64,000 bases of DNA. Origin: Clostridium thermobutyricum DSM 4928. GTDB taxonomy: Bacteria; Bacillota; Clostridia; Clostridiales; Clostridiaceae. Positions 55,450 through 63,208 of the stretch are shown piece after piece (the stretch's first letter is position 1; every line of letters begins with the position of its first letter). Location: NCBI RefSeq assembly GCF_002050515.1, contig NZ_LTAY01000026.1, forward strand, positions 62,001 to 126,000, written 5' to 3'. Under the pieces are notes generated by a model. That model had not been told where the DNA came from and did no database searches. It was given only the letters and a program-made list of their open reading frames with translations. Made by a program: the position numbers and the translations under genes.

Positions 55450-56082
55450 ATGAGAAAAAAATTAATTAGTTTATTACTTGTGGGGATAGTATGTACAACA
55501 GGTCTTGTAGCATGTGGAAAAGAAGAGAGTAAAAGTAATGTTTCAGAAACAATCTCTAAGACAGAAGAGAAAACTGAAAGATATAATGATTTTAAAGATT
55601 ATAAAAATGAGAAATATGGATTTAGCATAAAATATCCTAACCAATTAACAAAGGTTATAAAAGAAGATGACAATGGAATAGAAGTAAGTGGAATAATGAC
55701 TGAGCTAGAAAATAAGAAAACTCAAGCTGAAAAAGAAAGTGAAAAAAATGGTGTTAAGTCTGATGATAAAGAAAGAAAGAGTGTTCCATTAACTTTAAAA
55801 GTATGGGGTGAAGCTAACAAAAATGGAGCTAACTTAAAGACTTATTATGAAAATGAAAAAGCTACTAAAAATTATTTGCCTAATACAGTTATCTTTTCAT
55901 TAAAAGAAAAGGACTATTATGTAATGTGTTGGAAAGATAAAGAAAAAGAAATGATTTATTATGAAAAAGGCTTTGTTAAAGATGATAAAATAGTAAAATT
56001 TAGATATAGCTATGCAGAAGATAAAAAAGAAAATTATAATGAAATTTTAGATAAAACTTATGATAGTTTTAAGCTAAAATAA
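55450..56082 (+). CDS. Lipoprotein, unknown function
   Basis: A 210-residue lipoprotein with a signal peptide and lipobox LVAC (acylated Cys near residue 22). The mature protein begins with a Ser/Glu/Lys-rich linker to about residue 45, and then a domain starting YGFSIKYPNQLTKVI that resembles the PsbP/DcrB-like fold. The GGGTGA site precedes the ATG. A perfect palindrome in the leader suggests regulation. Confidence 0.8.
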   Translation: MRKKLISLLLVGIVCTTGLVACGKEESKSNVSETISKTEEKTERYNDFKDYKNEKYGFSIKYPNQLTKVIKEDDNGIEVSGIMTELENKKTQAEKESEKNGVKSDDKERKSVPLTLKVWGEANKNGANLKTYYENEKATKNYLPNTVIFSLKEKDYYVMCWKDKEKEMIYYEKGFVKDDKIVKFRYSYAEDKKENYNEILDKTYDSFKLK

Positions 56083-56134
56083 ACTTTTACATAAAAGCAT
56101 TATATATAATATGAAGAAAAAATTAATAAAATAA

Positions 56135-56166
56135 AAATAGTGAACGTATATTCACTATTTTTTTTA
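56135..56166 (+). terminator. Terminator of the lipoprotein gene
   Basis: AAATAGTGAA/TTCACTATTT stem with T tract. Confidence 0.9.
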
Positions 56167-56367
56167 TACTTAAAATTCGAATATAATATTTGGTATTTAA
56201 AAAAACTATAAAAAATAGATTCTAAATTATTATAATGATAAATAAATAGATATAAATATAAAAAATAATTATATTGAAAATTTATATTGAAAAAATATAT
56301 TAAAAACTCTAATATATTTTAGGAATTTAATTTTTCCAAAAATCAATACAAAGGAAAAGTGACTAGG

Positions 56368-57135
56368 ATGAAATTTTTTAAAGCATATACGCCTTTTCAA
56401 AAGGTGTTTTTTGTATTTTTTATGATAGCTAGTATAATTACATTTTTTGTACCAGCTTTTATATCAGGTGGGAAATTATCTGATGTATTAACAATTGGAG
56501 GAATAGTTGGATTAGTTGCAACATTATCTGGAGTTGTAACATCTGTTTATCAAGTAAGAGGAAACTTGATTGTTTATTTTTGGTGGATAATAAATACTGT
56601 AGCAATGCTTGCAATATCTATAATGGGATGCCTTTATGGTCAAGCTGTAAAAACTATAATATTAACATTACCACTTCAAATAATAGGTCTTGTTTCTTGG
56701 AAAAGAAGTCTTGAAAAAACTAAAGGTGATGTAGTACAAGTTAAGAGATTCAAAAAAGGACAATGGCCAAAAATAATAGTAGCTCTTATAGTTTGTTGGT
56801 TTTTATATATGTTATTTATAAAATACTTACCATATGGAGTTCATTATGTATTTGGAGTAGCTATCAAAAAAGATCCATCACTTATAATGGATTCAATATC
56901 AGGAATAATAACAACATTTGCGTTTTATCTAACTTCAAAAAGATATGTAGAACAATGGATATTCTGGATATTCTCAAATATTGGTTTTGTTTTATTTGTT
57001 AAAACACTTATAATGGCACCACATTTTTCAATAGTTTATTTATCAGGTTCAGTAATGTGGGCACAATATTTAGTAAGTTCATTTTACGGATATTACAATT
57101 GGAAAAAGCTTGAGAGAGAACAAAATAATAATTAA
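56368..57135 (+). CDS. pnuC: PnuC family nicotinamide (riboside/mononucleotide) transporter
   Basis: A 255-residue integral membrane protein with seven or eight helices that takes up an NAD precursor. The PnuC signature RYVEQWIFWIFSNIG is at about residues 193-207, and VATLSGVVTSVYQVRGN lies in an early helix. ATG 56368 is taken; GTG 56359 is too close to the AAGGAAA site. No NadR or riboswitch was recognised in the 280-base leader region, which holds only the lipoprotein terminator. Confidence 0.92.
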   Translation: MKFFKAYTPFQKVFFVFFMIASIITFFVPAFISGGKLSDVLTIGGIVGLVATLSGVVTSVYQVRGNLIVYFWWIINTVAMLAISIMGCLYGQAVKTIILTLPLQIIGLVSWKRSLEKTKGDVVQVKRFKKGQWPKIIVALIVCWFLYMLFIKYLPYGVHYVFGVAIKKDPSLIMDSISGIITTFAFYLTSKRYVEQWIFWIFSNIGFVLFVKTLIMAPHFSIVYLSGSVMWAQYLVSSFYGYYNWKKLEREQNNN

Positions 57136-57142
57136 TATATAC

Positions 57143-57177
57143 ATCCGATTCAAAGTGGTTTTGAATCGGATTTTTTT
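57143..57177 (+). terminator. Terminator of pnuC
   Basis: ATCCGATTCAAA/TTTGAATCGGAT stem with T tract. Confidence 0.93.
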
Positions 57178-57186
57178 ATTAAGAAC

Positions 57187-57226
57187 AAAAAAATACCTCA
57201 TATTCTTTTATGAATAATGAGGTACT
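57187..57226 (-). terminator. Terminator of the SDR gene
   Basis: GTACCTCATTATTC/GAATATGAGGTA stem on the minus strand followed by seven T. Confidence 0.88.
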
Positions 57227-57272
57227 TCGATTATCTTATTATTTAATTTTATTTATTTAAATGTTTAGTTAT

Positions 57273-57971
57273 TTATCTTAAAAATGCTCCATTATTAATA
57301 TCAATACATGTTCCATTAATATATTCTGGACAATCTGTAGCTAACCAAAAAATTGCTTTAGCAACTTCTTCTGGTTTTGCAAATCTATCTGTAAACACAT
57401 TGCTTTTTATGCTATTTTTTCTTTGCTCTGGTATTACATTCAGCATGTCTGTTTCTACTGGTCCAGGAGCTACACAATTTACTACAATTCCATGTTCACC
57501 TAATAATTTAGCAAAGCTTTTTGTGGCATTTATTATAGCTGCTTTTGATATACCATACCATATATCAGGATGTCCAATTTGACCAGCAACTGAAGCAGTA
57601 TTTACTATTCTTCCACTTTTAGCATTAATCATTGATTTTGAAGTATGCTTTATAAATTCTATTGGAGCATAAAGATTTATATTCATTAATTTTTCCATAT
57701 CATCTTTTGGATAAGAATCATATGGAATAGAATTCATAATTCCAGCATTATTAACTAGAATATCAATATGTCCAATTTTATCTACTAAATCTTTTATTCC
57801 TTCTACATTAGATAAGTCATATTTGATTTTTTCAACATTATCATTATCATTGAACTCAAAATTTGTATAGTCTCTAGCTACCACTATAACCTTATAATTG
57901 TTTTCTAAAAATAATCTTGTAGTTTCTAGTCCAATTCCTTTATTTCCACCTGTTATTAGTACCTTTTTCAT
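57273..57971 (-). CDS. SDR family NAD(P)-dependent oxidoreductase
   Basis: A 233-residue classical short-chain dehydrogenase. Nucleotide-binding TGGNKGIG is at residues 6-13, NNAGI near 85, and the catalytic triad is Ser (NTASVAG near 134) with Tyr and Lys in YGISKAA near 148-152. The FabG-like core is complete. Substrate unknown. ATG 57971 is chosen over GTG 57980 because GGAAG sits directly next to the GTG. Confidence 0.9.
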   Translation of the reverse strand: MKKVLITGGNKGIGLETTRLFLENNYKVIVVARDYTNFEFNDNDNVEKIKYDLSNVEGIKDLVDKIGHIDILVNNAGIMNSIPYDSYPKDDMEKLMNINLYAPIEFIKHTSKSMINAKSGRIVNTASVAGQIGHPDIWYGISKAAIINATKSFAKLLGEHGIVVNCVAPGPVETDMLNVIPEQRKNSIKSNVFTDRFAKPEEVAKAIFWLATDCPEYINGTCIDINNGAFLR

Positions 57972-58200
57972 AATAATCACTTCCTTCGTCAGTATTCAAT
58001 AATTTTTTACTATCAATATATCAAATACAGTATATCATCTTTTTAACATTTTTTCTCATTTACTCTAAAATATATAAAATTATCTCTATATTGTATTTCT
58101 TTTTATCATTAATAAAAAAATCAATATATTAATTATCGTCTATTTAACTTTTGTATATTTATCATTTAATTAAATTAATATGTGGTTTTAATATATAAAA

Positions 58201-58368
58201 CTACGTATTAGTGACTAATATAAAGCTTAAAAAAAGTGAGAAAATTATTAGGAGTATAACGCTAGATATTGAAATAATTAAAATAGCTCTTTTGTTTCTT
58301 AAAAATCCTGTTATTACACATAAAATTGCTATCATAAGTAAAATAGATAAGATAATCAATAAAACCAT
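58201..58368 (-). CDS. 55-residue hydrophobic small protein
   Basis: Short minus-strand frame starting MVLLIILSILLMIAILC. Two transmembrane helices (about 2-20 and 27-50) flank a short basic loop (RNKRA). The upstream AAGGTTGG run may serve as ribosome site. A positive-inside loop between two helices supports a real hairpin membrane protein; no family recognised. Confidence 0.45.
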   Translation of the reverse strand: MVLLIILSILLMIAILCVITGFLRNKRAILIISISSVILLIIFSLFLSFILVTNT

Positions 58369-58534
58369 ACTTACTACCAACCTTTAAATTGTTTTTATTA
58401 CCTATTCTTAAATATAATATTTCACAATACTAAGAAATATTTGTAAGTTTATACACAATATTAACTGCATTTTGTGGATAATTAATCCAATTATGTGAAT
58501 TGTTTATAATATATTTTTTAGTAAAGAATCATAA

Positions 58535-58564
58535 AATAAAAAAGCTTGTCTAGAAGGCAAGCTT
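58535..58564 (-). terminator. Terminator of the 57-residue small protein gene
   Basis: AAGCTTG/CAAGCTT stem, T-rich on the minus strand (TTTTTTATTTTA). Confidence 0.75.
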
Positions 58565-58736
58565 ATTTTAATTTTTTCTTTTTTTCACAGTAGTAACCTA
58601 ATGAAATAAATGCACCTGCTAGCATAATACAAATCATCATTAGAAGAATATTATGATTTAAGCCATTTATAAATGATATTACCATCCAGATTAGAGCAAT
58701 AATAAAATTTAGGTAACTAGATATATTTTTTATCAT
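58563..58736 (-). CDS. 57-residue small membrane protein
   Basis: Minus-strand frame with a GAGGTGA site six bases before ATG. It starts MIKNISSYLNFIIALIWMV, has two transmembrane helices (about 8-23 and 30-48) and ends in a Lys-rich tail (CEKKKKLK). Followed by its own terminator. Ribosome site, terminator and topology together make it a likely real gene. No family recognised. Confidence 0.65.
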   Translation of the reverse strand: MIKNISSYLNFIIALIWMVISFINGLNHNILLMMICIMLAGAFISLGYYCEKKKKLK

Positions 58737-59022
58737 AATCTCACCTCATAAATTATTTGAAAACTATGTAATTTGAAATAGATATGCAAGTATTAAAAAA
58801 TCATATTAATAAAAAAGGTTTTTAAAATTTGATATTAATTAAATATAGCTTAGAGCTTATATATTATTTATATGTACTTCTAGCTTTTTTTATAATGAAT
58901 TTATAAATTTTAACTAGAATTATGTCATGTATTACAAAATAAAATTTTATAAATTTTCCATAAAATATTAATTTGAGATACACAGAGTTATAGTAAAATA
59001 AATACATAATATAAAATGAATT
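58737..59022. other. AT-rich region before the ykkC-class riboswitch
   Basis: No coding frame with a ribosome site found. A weak promoter (TTGAGA near 58973 with an A/T-rich -10) probably drives the riboswitch transcript. Confidence 0.4.
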
Positions 59023-59023
59023 A

Positions 59024-59123
59024 AACTATTCTAGGGTTCCGTAATAAGTTATTTATTAGACTGGTCCGAGAGAATAGGCACATTTAATTAATGTGTACAC
59101 GGAAGGAGAAAAGCCTGGGAGAT
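59024..59123 (+). promoter_or_regulatory. ykkC-class riboswitch, guanidine-I-like
   Basis: Conserved ykkC blocks appear in order: TTCTAGGGTTCCG, ACTGGTCCGAGAG, a variable CACATTTAATTAATGTG hairpin, then ACACGG and AGG-AGAAAAG-CCT-GGGAGA. The last stem replaces the usual GGG/CCC outer pairs by AGG/CCT, a compensatory change that keeps pairing. Blocks fit subtype 1, the guanidine sensor, but subtype 2 variants sense other ligands, so ligand identity is inferred. Confidence 0.85.
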
Positions 59124-59151
59124 ATTTTTTAAATATTTCTCTGGCTTTTTA
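59110..59151 (+). terminator. Riboswitch-controlled terminator
   Basis: AAAGCC...GGGAGATATTT pairs with AAATATTTCTC...GGCTTTTT. Its left arm is the 3' part of the aptamer, so ligand binding should prevent termination, an ON switch. Confidence 0.8.
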
Positions 59152-59184
59152 TTTAAAATTTTTATTTATAAGGAGAAGATTGAT

Positions 59185-59676
59185 ATGTTTAGAGAAATGA
59201 GAAGAAAAAAACAATTACTTAGTGAAGAAAAAAGCTTAGAAGTTTTAAAGAGAAATACAAGTGGAGTATTATCAGTTTTAGGTGATGAAGGTTTTCCATA
59301 TGGAGTTCCTATAAACTATGTATATAATGATGGAAAAATATATTTTCATAGTGCAAAAATGGGACATAAAGTTGATTCAATAAAAAATTATGATAAAGTA
59401 TCTTTTACAGTTATAGATCAAGATAAGATTGTTCCAGAAAAATATACAAGTTATTTTAGAAGTGTAATTGCATTTGGAAAAGCTAGAATAATAGAAGATA
59501 GTAAAGAAATGGAACATATATTAAAAGTTCTTGCAAAGAAATATTGCAAAGAACAAGGTGATAAAGGTATTCAAGAAGAAATAAATAAAGGTATAAACCA
59601 TGTTACAGTAATAGAATTTGATATAATTCATTTAACAGGAAAAGAATCTATAGAGCTTGTAAATGGAGAAAAATAA
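59185..59676 (+). CDS. NimA-like pyridoxamine-phosphate-oxidase-fold flavoprotein
   Basis: A 163-residue split-barrel FMN-binding protein. Motifs of the 5-nitroimidazole-reductase (Nim) group are visible: GVPINYVYNDGKIYFHSAKMGHK near residues 41-63, and YTSYFRSVIAFGKARII near 91-107. Nim proteins reduce nitro groups to amines and confer metronidazole resistance in some anaerobes; many relatives have unknown natural substrates. AAGGAG before ATG. It is controlled by the ykkC-class riboswitch, which makes a detoxification role plausible. Confidence 0.85.
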   Translation: MFREMRRKKQLLSEEKSLEVLKRNTSGVLSVLGDEGFPYGVPINYVYNDGKIYFHSAKMGHKVDSIKNYDKVSFTVIDQDKIVPEKYTSYFRSVIAFGKARIIEDSKEMEHILKVLAKKYCKEQGDKGIQEEINKGINHVTVIEFDIIHLTGKESIELVNGEK

Positions 59677-59713
59677 TTCGCTTTTTTATAAATTTAGAAA
59701 TACTTTATTAAAT

Positions 59714-59758
59714 AATAAGCAGGATAGGAAAATTTTAATTCTATCCTGCTTATTTTAT
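59714..59758. terminator. Terminator between the NimA-like gene and lrp
   Basis: AATAAGCAGGATAG/CTATCCTGCTTATT stem, usable on both strands. Confidence 0.85.
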
Positions 59759-59893
59759 TAGGCTTTTTATATAATTTTATTGATAAATTATAGCTTTTAG
59801 ATAGCTACTTTTTTATAGGTTGAATTTACTTTAGCCTATATGTATAAACGATAATTTAGAGCATTTTAATTCAAAATTAAATTTAAAATTTTC

Positions 59894-60310
59894 TTATTTA
59901 ATTCTATCTAAAACCATTGAGATTTGATAATTAGCAAAAGGAAGTATTTCATCAAGTAATGAAGTAAGTGACTCATTACTTTCATTTTCTATTTTTAAAA
60001 CATAACAGCAATCTGAACCAGTTTTATAAGCTTCTACAATTTCATCATGCTTATTTATAAGATTTAATATTTTATCATGGGAATTATCTTTCATATAAAT
60101 TCTTATATAAGAAGTATTTTTTAAACCTAAATAATTTTTATTAATATTAATAGTAAAGTTTTCTATAATATTATTTTCTATAAGTTTATTAACTCTATTT
60201 CCAACAGCTTGCCCAGTTAAGTGTAATTTTTCACCAATTTCTTTAAAGGTAAGTTTTGAATTAGATTTTAATTCTTTTAATATAGCAATATCTAAATCAT
60301 CTAGCTTCAA
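59894..60310 (-). CDS. Lrp/AsnC family transcriptional regulator
   Basis: A 138-residue regulator with an N-terminal HTH (about 5-50; DIAILKELKSNSKLTFKEIGEKL, then TGQAVGNRVNKL) and a C-terminal RAM effector domain (about 65-135). Divergent from the cyanase gene with 151 bases between starts. Two TTCATGAA palindromes in that space are candidate binding sites for it. Effector unknown, usually an amino acid. Confidence 0.92.
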   Translation of the reverse strand: MKLDDLDIAILKELKSNSKLTFKEIGEKLHLTGQAVGNRVNKLIENNIIENFTININKNYLGLKNTSYIRIYMKDNSHDKILNLINKHDEIVEAYKTGSDCCYVLKIENESNESLTSLLDEILPFANYQISMVLDRIK

Positions 60311-60341
60311 AATAAATCATCTCCTATACTTAAAGTTTTTC

Positions 60342-60377
60342 TTCATGAAAGTGATTTGTATAAAAGTGTTTCATGAA
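60342..60377. promoter_or_regulatory. Paired TTCATGAA palindromes in the lrp-cynS divergent region
   Basis: TTCATGAAA at 60342-60350 and TTTCATGAA at 60369-60377 form an inverted repeat; each core octamer is itself a palindrome, centres 28 bases apart. Confidence 0.6.
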
Positions 60378-60461
60378 CAAATTGAACTTAGATAACTATG
60401 AATATTATAATTTAGTTATAACAATAATAAAAGAAAATTAATTGATATAAGTGGAGGAAAA

Positions 60462-60926
60462 ATGAATAATATAGATTATTTAAGAGATAGCAATAAAGAT
60501 GAGTTTAAATATTTAGAACAAATGAGAAAAGCAAAAGGATTAACTTATGAAGAATTAGCAGAAAGAATTAATGTAAACAAAGTTTGGCTTGCAAGTGCCT
60601 TTAAAGGACAACAGTGGGTTCCAGATGAATATATTGAAGCATTAGCTAAAGAATTAGAAATTTCTATTGAAAAATTAGAATGTTTAAAAGAACATCCATA
60701 TAAAGCTGATGTAGATCCAATTTTATATAGATTACATGAAGCTTTAAATACATATGGACCAGCAATAAAAGAAATAATTCATGAAAAATCAGGAAACGCC
60801 ATTATGAGTGCAATTGATTTTGGAGTAGATATAGATATAGAAAAAGATCCAAAAGGAGATAGAGTAATAATAACTTTAAATGGAAAGCTTTTACCATATA
60901 GTAAAGGTGGAAAATATCCTTGGTAA
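60462..60926 (+). CDS. cynS: Cyanate hydratase (cyanase)
   Basis: Converts cyanate and bicarbonate to ammonia and CO2 in the cytoplasm as a decamer. The 154-residue protein has the N-terminal HTH-like bundle (about 10-80) and the C-terminal cyanase domain. The catalytic triad is conserved with correct spacing: Arg90 in LYRLHE, Glu93, and Ser116 in IMSAIDF. The final GGKYPW tail differs from the Escherichia enzyme. GGAGG before ATG. No cynT carbonic anhydrase or cynX is beside it. Confidence 0.93.
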   Translation: MNNIDYLRDSNKDEFKYLEQMRKAKGLTYEELAERINVNKVWLASAFKGQQWVPDEYIEALAKELEISIEKLECLKEHPYKADVDPILYRLHEALNTYGPAIKEIIHEKSGNAIMSAIDFGVDIDIEKDPKGDRVIITLNGKLLPYSKGGKYPW

Positions 60927-60983
60927 AAATTATTATATAAAAAGTGACTATCTCAAAATAAATTTTGAGATTAGCTGAATTTT

Positions 60984-61014
60984 AAAAGCAAACCAATTGA
61001 GGTTTGCTTTTTTT
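60984..61014 (+). terminator. Terminator of cynS
   Basis: AAAAGCAAACC/GGTTTGCTTTT stem with T tract. A second hairpin (ATCTCAAAA/TTTTGAGAT, 60948-60972) precedes it. Confidence 0.9.
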
Positions 61015-61122
61015 GTGTAATTAATTTTATGTTTAAAGAAGAAAAAAAGTTGTTCAGCAAAATAAATAATTATTTTTTATGAATAATAATTATTAATAAA
61101 TTATAAATTCTCGGAAAAAGTA

Positions 61123-61153
61123 TTGAGTGCTACCTTAGGTAATACTTTATAAT
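61123..61153 (+). promoter_or_regulatory. MerR-architecture promoter of the ABC exporter operon
   Basis: TTGAGT and TATAAT are separated by 19 bases. A dyad AGTnnTACC-TTA-GGTAnnACT (61126-61146) fills the spacer. Overlong spacer with centred dyad is the hallmark of MerR-family control. Confidence 0.65.
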
Positions 61154-61192
61154 TCAAAACATAGAAAACAAACAAAAGGAGAGTAAAGAAAA

Positions 61193-62359
61193 ATGGGGAT
61201 AAATTTAAAAATTGCATCTAGATTTTTAAAATCTAACAAAGCACAAACTATTTTAATTGCCTTAGGGATAGCACTTGGGGTAACAGTACAAATATTTTTA
61301 GGATTACTTATAAAAAATCTTAACAATGACCAAATAAATCAAATTGTTGGGAATACATCACAGATTACTATTAATAATAAAGAAAATAGTAGCAAAACTT
61401 TTGGGAATTATGATTCTATAATAAATAACATAAAAGCAAATCATAAACAAATTTCAGAAATTACAGGTGTTTTAGATACTCCAGGATTAATAACTAAAGG
61501 TGAAGCAAGTACTTCAATTTTAGTTAGAGGAATGGATTTTGGAAATGGAGCTAACATATATGATGTTCAAAAAGATTTAGTTAAAGGTACTATGCCAGAA
61601 GCTAAAGACCAAGTTGTAATTGGAGAAGGAATTGCTAAGAAATATGACTATAAAGTTGGTCAAAAGATTACTTTCTCTGAAGCAAACATGCAAAAGAAAA
61701 CTGTTGTAGTAAGTGGAATAGCTAACTTTAATGTAGCTCAACTTAATAATTCATGGGTAGTTACAAAATTAAATTATGCTCAAGATTTATTTAATGAACA
61801 AGGTAAAGTAAATTCAATTGAAATGAAACTTTATAACAAAGATATTTTCAGTGCAGATACAATAGCAAAATCAATTCAAGGAACTTTAAATAGTAGTTTA
61901 CAAGTAACTAACTGGAAAGAAACTAATCCAAGTCTTTTAAATGCATTAAGTGGACAAAGCTCATCAAGTATGACAATCCAAGTATTTATAATAATTTCAG
62001 TTGCTATGAGTATTGCAGGAGTTCTTGCAGTTTCAGTAATGCAAAAATCAAAACAAATAGGTATATTAAAAGCAATGGGAATTAAAAATAGTGGAGCAGC
62101 ATCAATATTCATTTACCAAGGTGGAATCTTAGGAGTTATAGGTTCAATTGTTGGAGGAATTTTAGGTGTAGGATTATTTGAAGTTTTCTCACATGCTATA
62201 AAAACACCTTCAGGTGCACCAATAGTTACAGGACACATTTATGTATCTTACTTAATAATAAGTATTGTAATTGCAATAGTTGTAGCAATTCTTGCAGCAG
62301 TATTTGCAGCATCTAAGTCATTAAAATTAGATCCAATGGAAGTTATCAGAAATAACTAA
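61193..62359 (+). CDS. FtsX-type ABC permease
   Basis: A 388-residue permease with one N-terminal helix (about 17-37), an extracytoplasmic domain (40-255) and three C-terminal helices (260-282, 305-330, 350-372) of the FtsX core, with the QKSKQIGILKAMGIKN motif. AAGGAG site. The ATPase gene follows after 15 bases. A MerR-type promoter upstream suggests induction by a drug, metal or other small ligand. Confidence 0.92.
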   Translation: MGINLKIASRFLKSNKAQTILIALGIALGVTVQIFLGLLIKNLNNDQINQIVGNTSQITINNKENSSKTFGNYDSIINNIKANHKQISEITGVLDTPGLITKGEASTSILVRGMDFGNGANIYDVQKDLVKGTMPEAKDQVVIGEGIAKKYDYKVGQKITFSEANMQKKTVVVSGIANFNVAQLNNSWVVTKLNYAQDLFNEQGKVNSIEMKLYNKDIFSADTIAKSIQGTLNSSLQVTNWKETNPSLLNALSGQSSSSMTIQVFIIISVAMSIAGVLAVSVMQKSKQIGILKAMGIKNSGAASIFIYQGGILGVIGSIVGGILGVGLFEVFSHAIKTPSGAPIVTGHIYVSYLIISIVIAIVVAILAAVFAASKSLKLDPMEVIRNN

Positions 62360-62374
62360 GGAGGTTAGACAGAA

Positions 62375-63058
62375 ATGGAAGTTTTAAATTTAAAAAATAT
62401 AAATAGAGTTTATGGTGATAAGGTTAAAACACAAGTTTTATTTGATGCTAACCTTAAGGTTGAAGAAGGAGAGTTTGTTTCAATAATAGGACAAAGTGGT
62501 AGTGGTAAAAGTACACTTTTAAATATAATGGGAACTCTTGATACTCCAACTTCAGGAGAAGTTTATATAAATGGTAAAAGAACTGATAAGATGAGCAAAA
62601 ATGAACTTGCAAGAATAAGAAATGAAGATATAGGCTTTATATTTCAATTTCACTACCTATTACCTGAATTTACAGTGCTTGAAAATGTATTAATGCCTTA
62701 TAGATTATCAGGAAAAAAAGTTACTAAAGAAGTTTTAGAAAGAGCTGAAAAATTATTAGAAATAGTTAACCTTTCAAAAGTTAAAAATAATAAAGCAACA
62801 GACCTTTCTGGTGGACAACAACAAAGAGGTGCTATTGCAAGAGCGTTAATAAATAATCCAAAGATAGTTCTTGGAGATGAGCCAACAGGTAACTTAGATT
62901 CTAATACAACAGAAGAAGTTTATAACCTTTTAAGAGAAATAAATAAAGAATTTAAAACAACTTTTGTAATAATAACTCACGACAATAGAATAGCTGAAAA
63001 AGCTGATAGAGTTATAAAAATACAAGATGGAAAAATAATAGAAGATATTAAAAAATAA
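62375..63058 (+). CDS. ABC exporter ATP-binding protein
   Basis: A 227-residue ATPase with Walker A GQSGSGKSTLL near 38, Q-loop IFQFHY, signature LSGGQQQRGAIARAL near 140 and Walker B IVLGDEPTGNLD near 161. It pairs with the preceding permease, probably as a homodimeric transporter of two permease and two ATPase chains. AGGAGG site before the ATG. Codon use and style resemble LolD/DevA-type exporters. Confidence 0.95.
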   Translation: MEVLNLKNINRVYGDKVKTQVLFDANLKVEEGEFVSIIGQSGSGKSTLLNIMGTLDTPTSGEVYINGKRTDKMSKNELARIRNEDIGFIFQFHYLLPEFTVLENVLMPYRLSGKKVTKEVLERAEKLLEIVNLSKVKNNKATDLSGGQQQRGAIARALINNPKIVLGDEPTGNLDSNTTEEVYNLLREINKEFKTTFVIITHDNRIAEKADRVIKIQDGKIIEDIKK

Positions 63059-63061
63059 AAT

Positions 63062-63098
63062 AAAAAGACTGTTTGCAATTTTGCAAGCAGTCTTTTTT
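63062..63098 (+). terminator. Terminator of the ABC exporter operon
   Basis: AAAAAGACTG-TTGCAA / TTGCAA-CAGTCTTTTT stem with a one-base irregularity and T tail. Confidence 0.9.
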
Positions 63099-63208
63099 AT
63101 TATTAGATATACAATTAATTTTATTTTTAAAGGTTTTTAAAGTTTTAAGGTGAATAAATATAGTGAATGGAAAATTTTGTTTTATAAATATAAGCTTAGG
63201 AGGAAGTT

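Noticed and set aside
56083..56367. A riboswitch before pnuC
   Set aside because: No conserved blocks of the NAD, preQ1 or thiamine classes were found; only a terminator is present.
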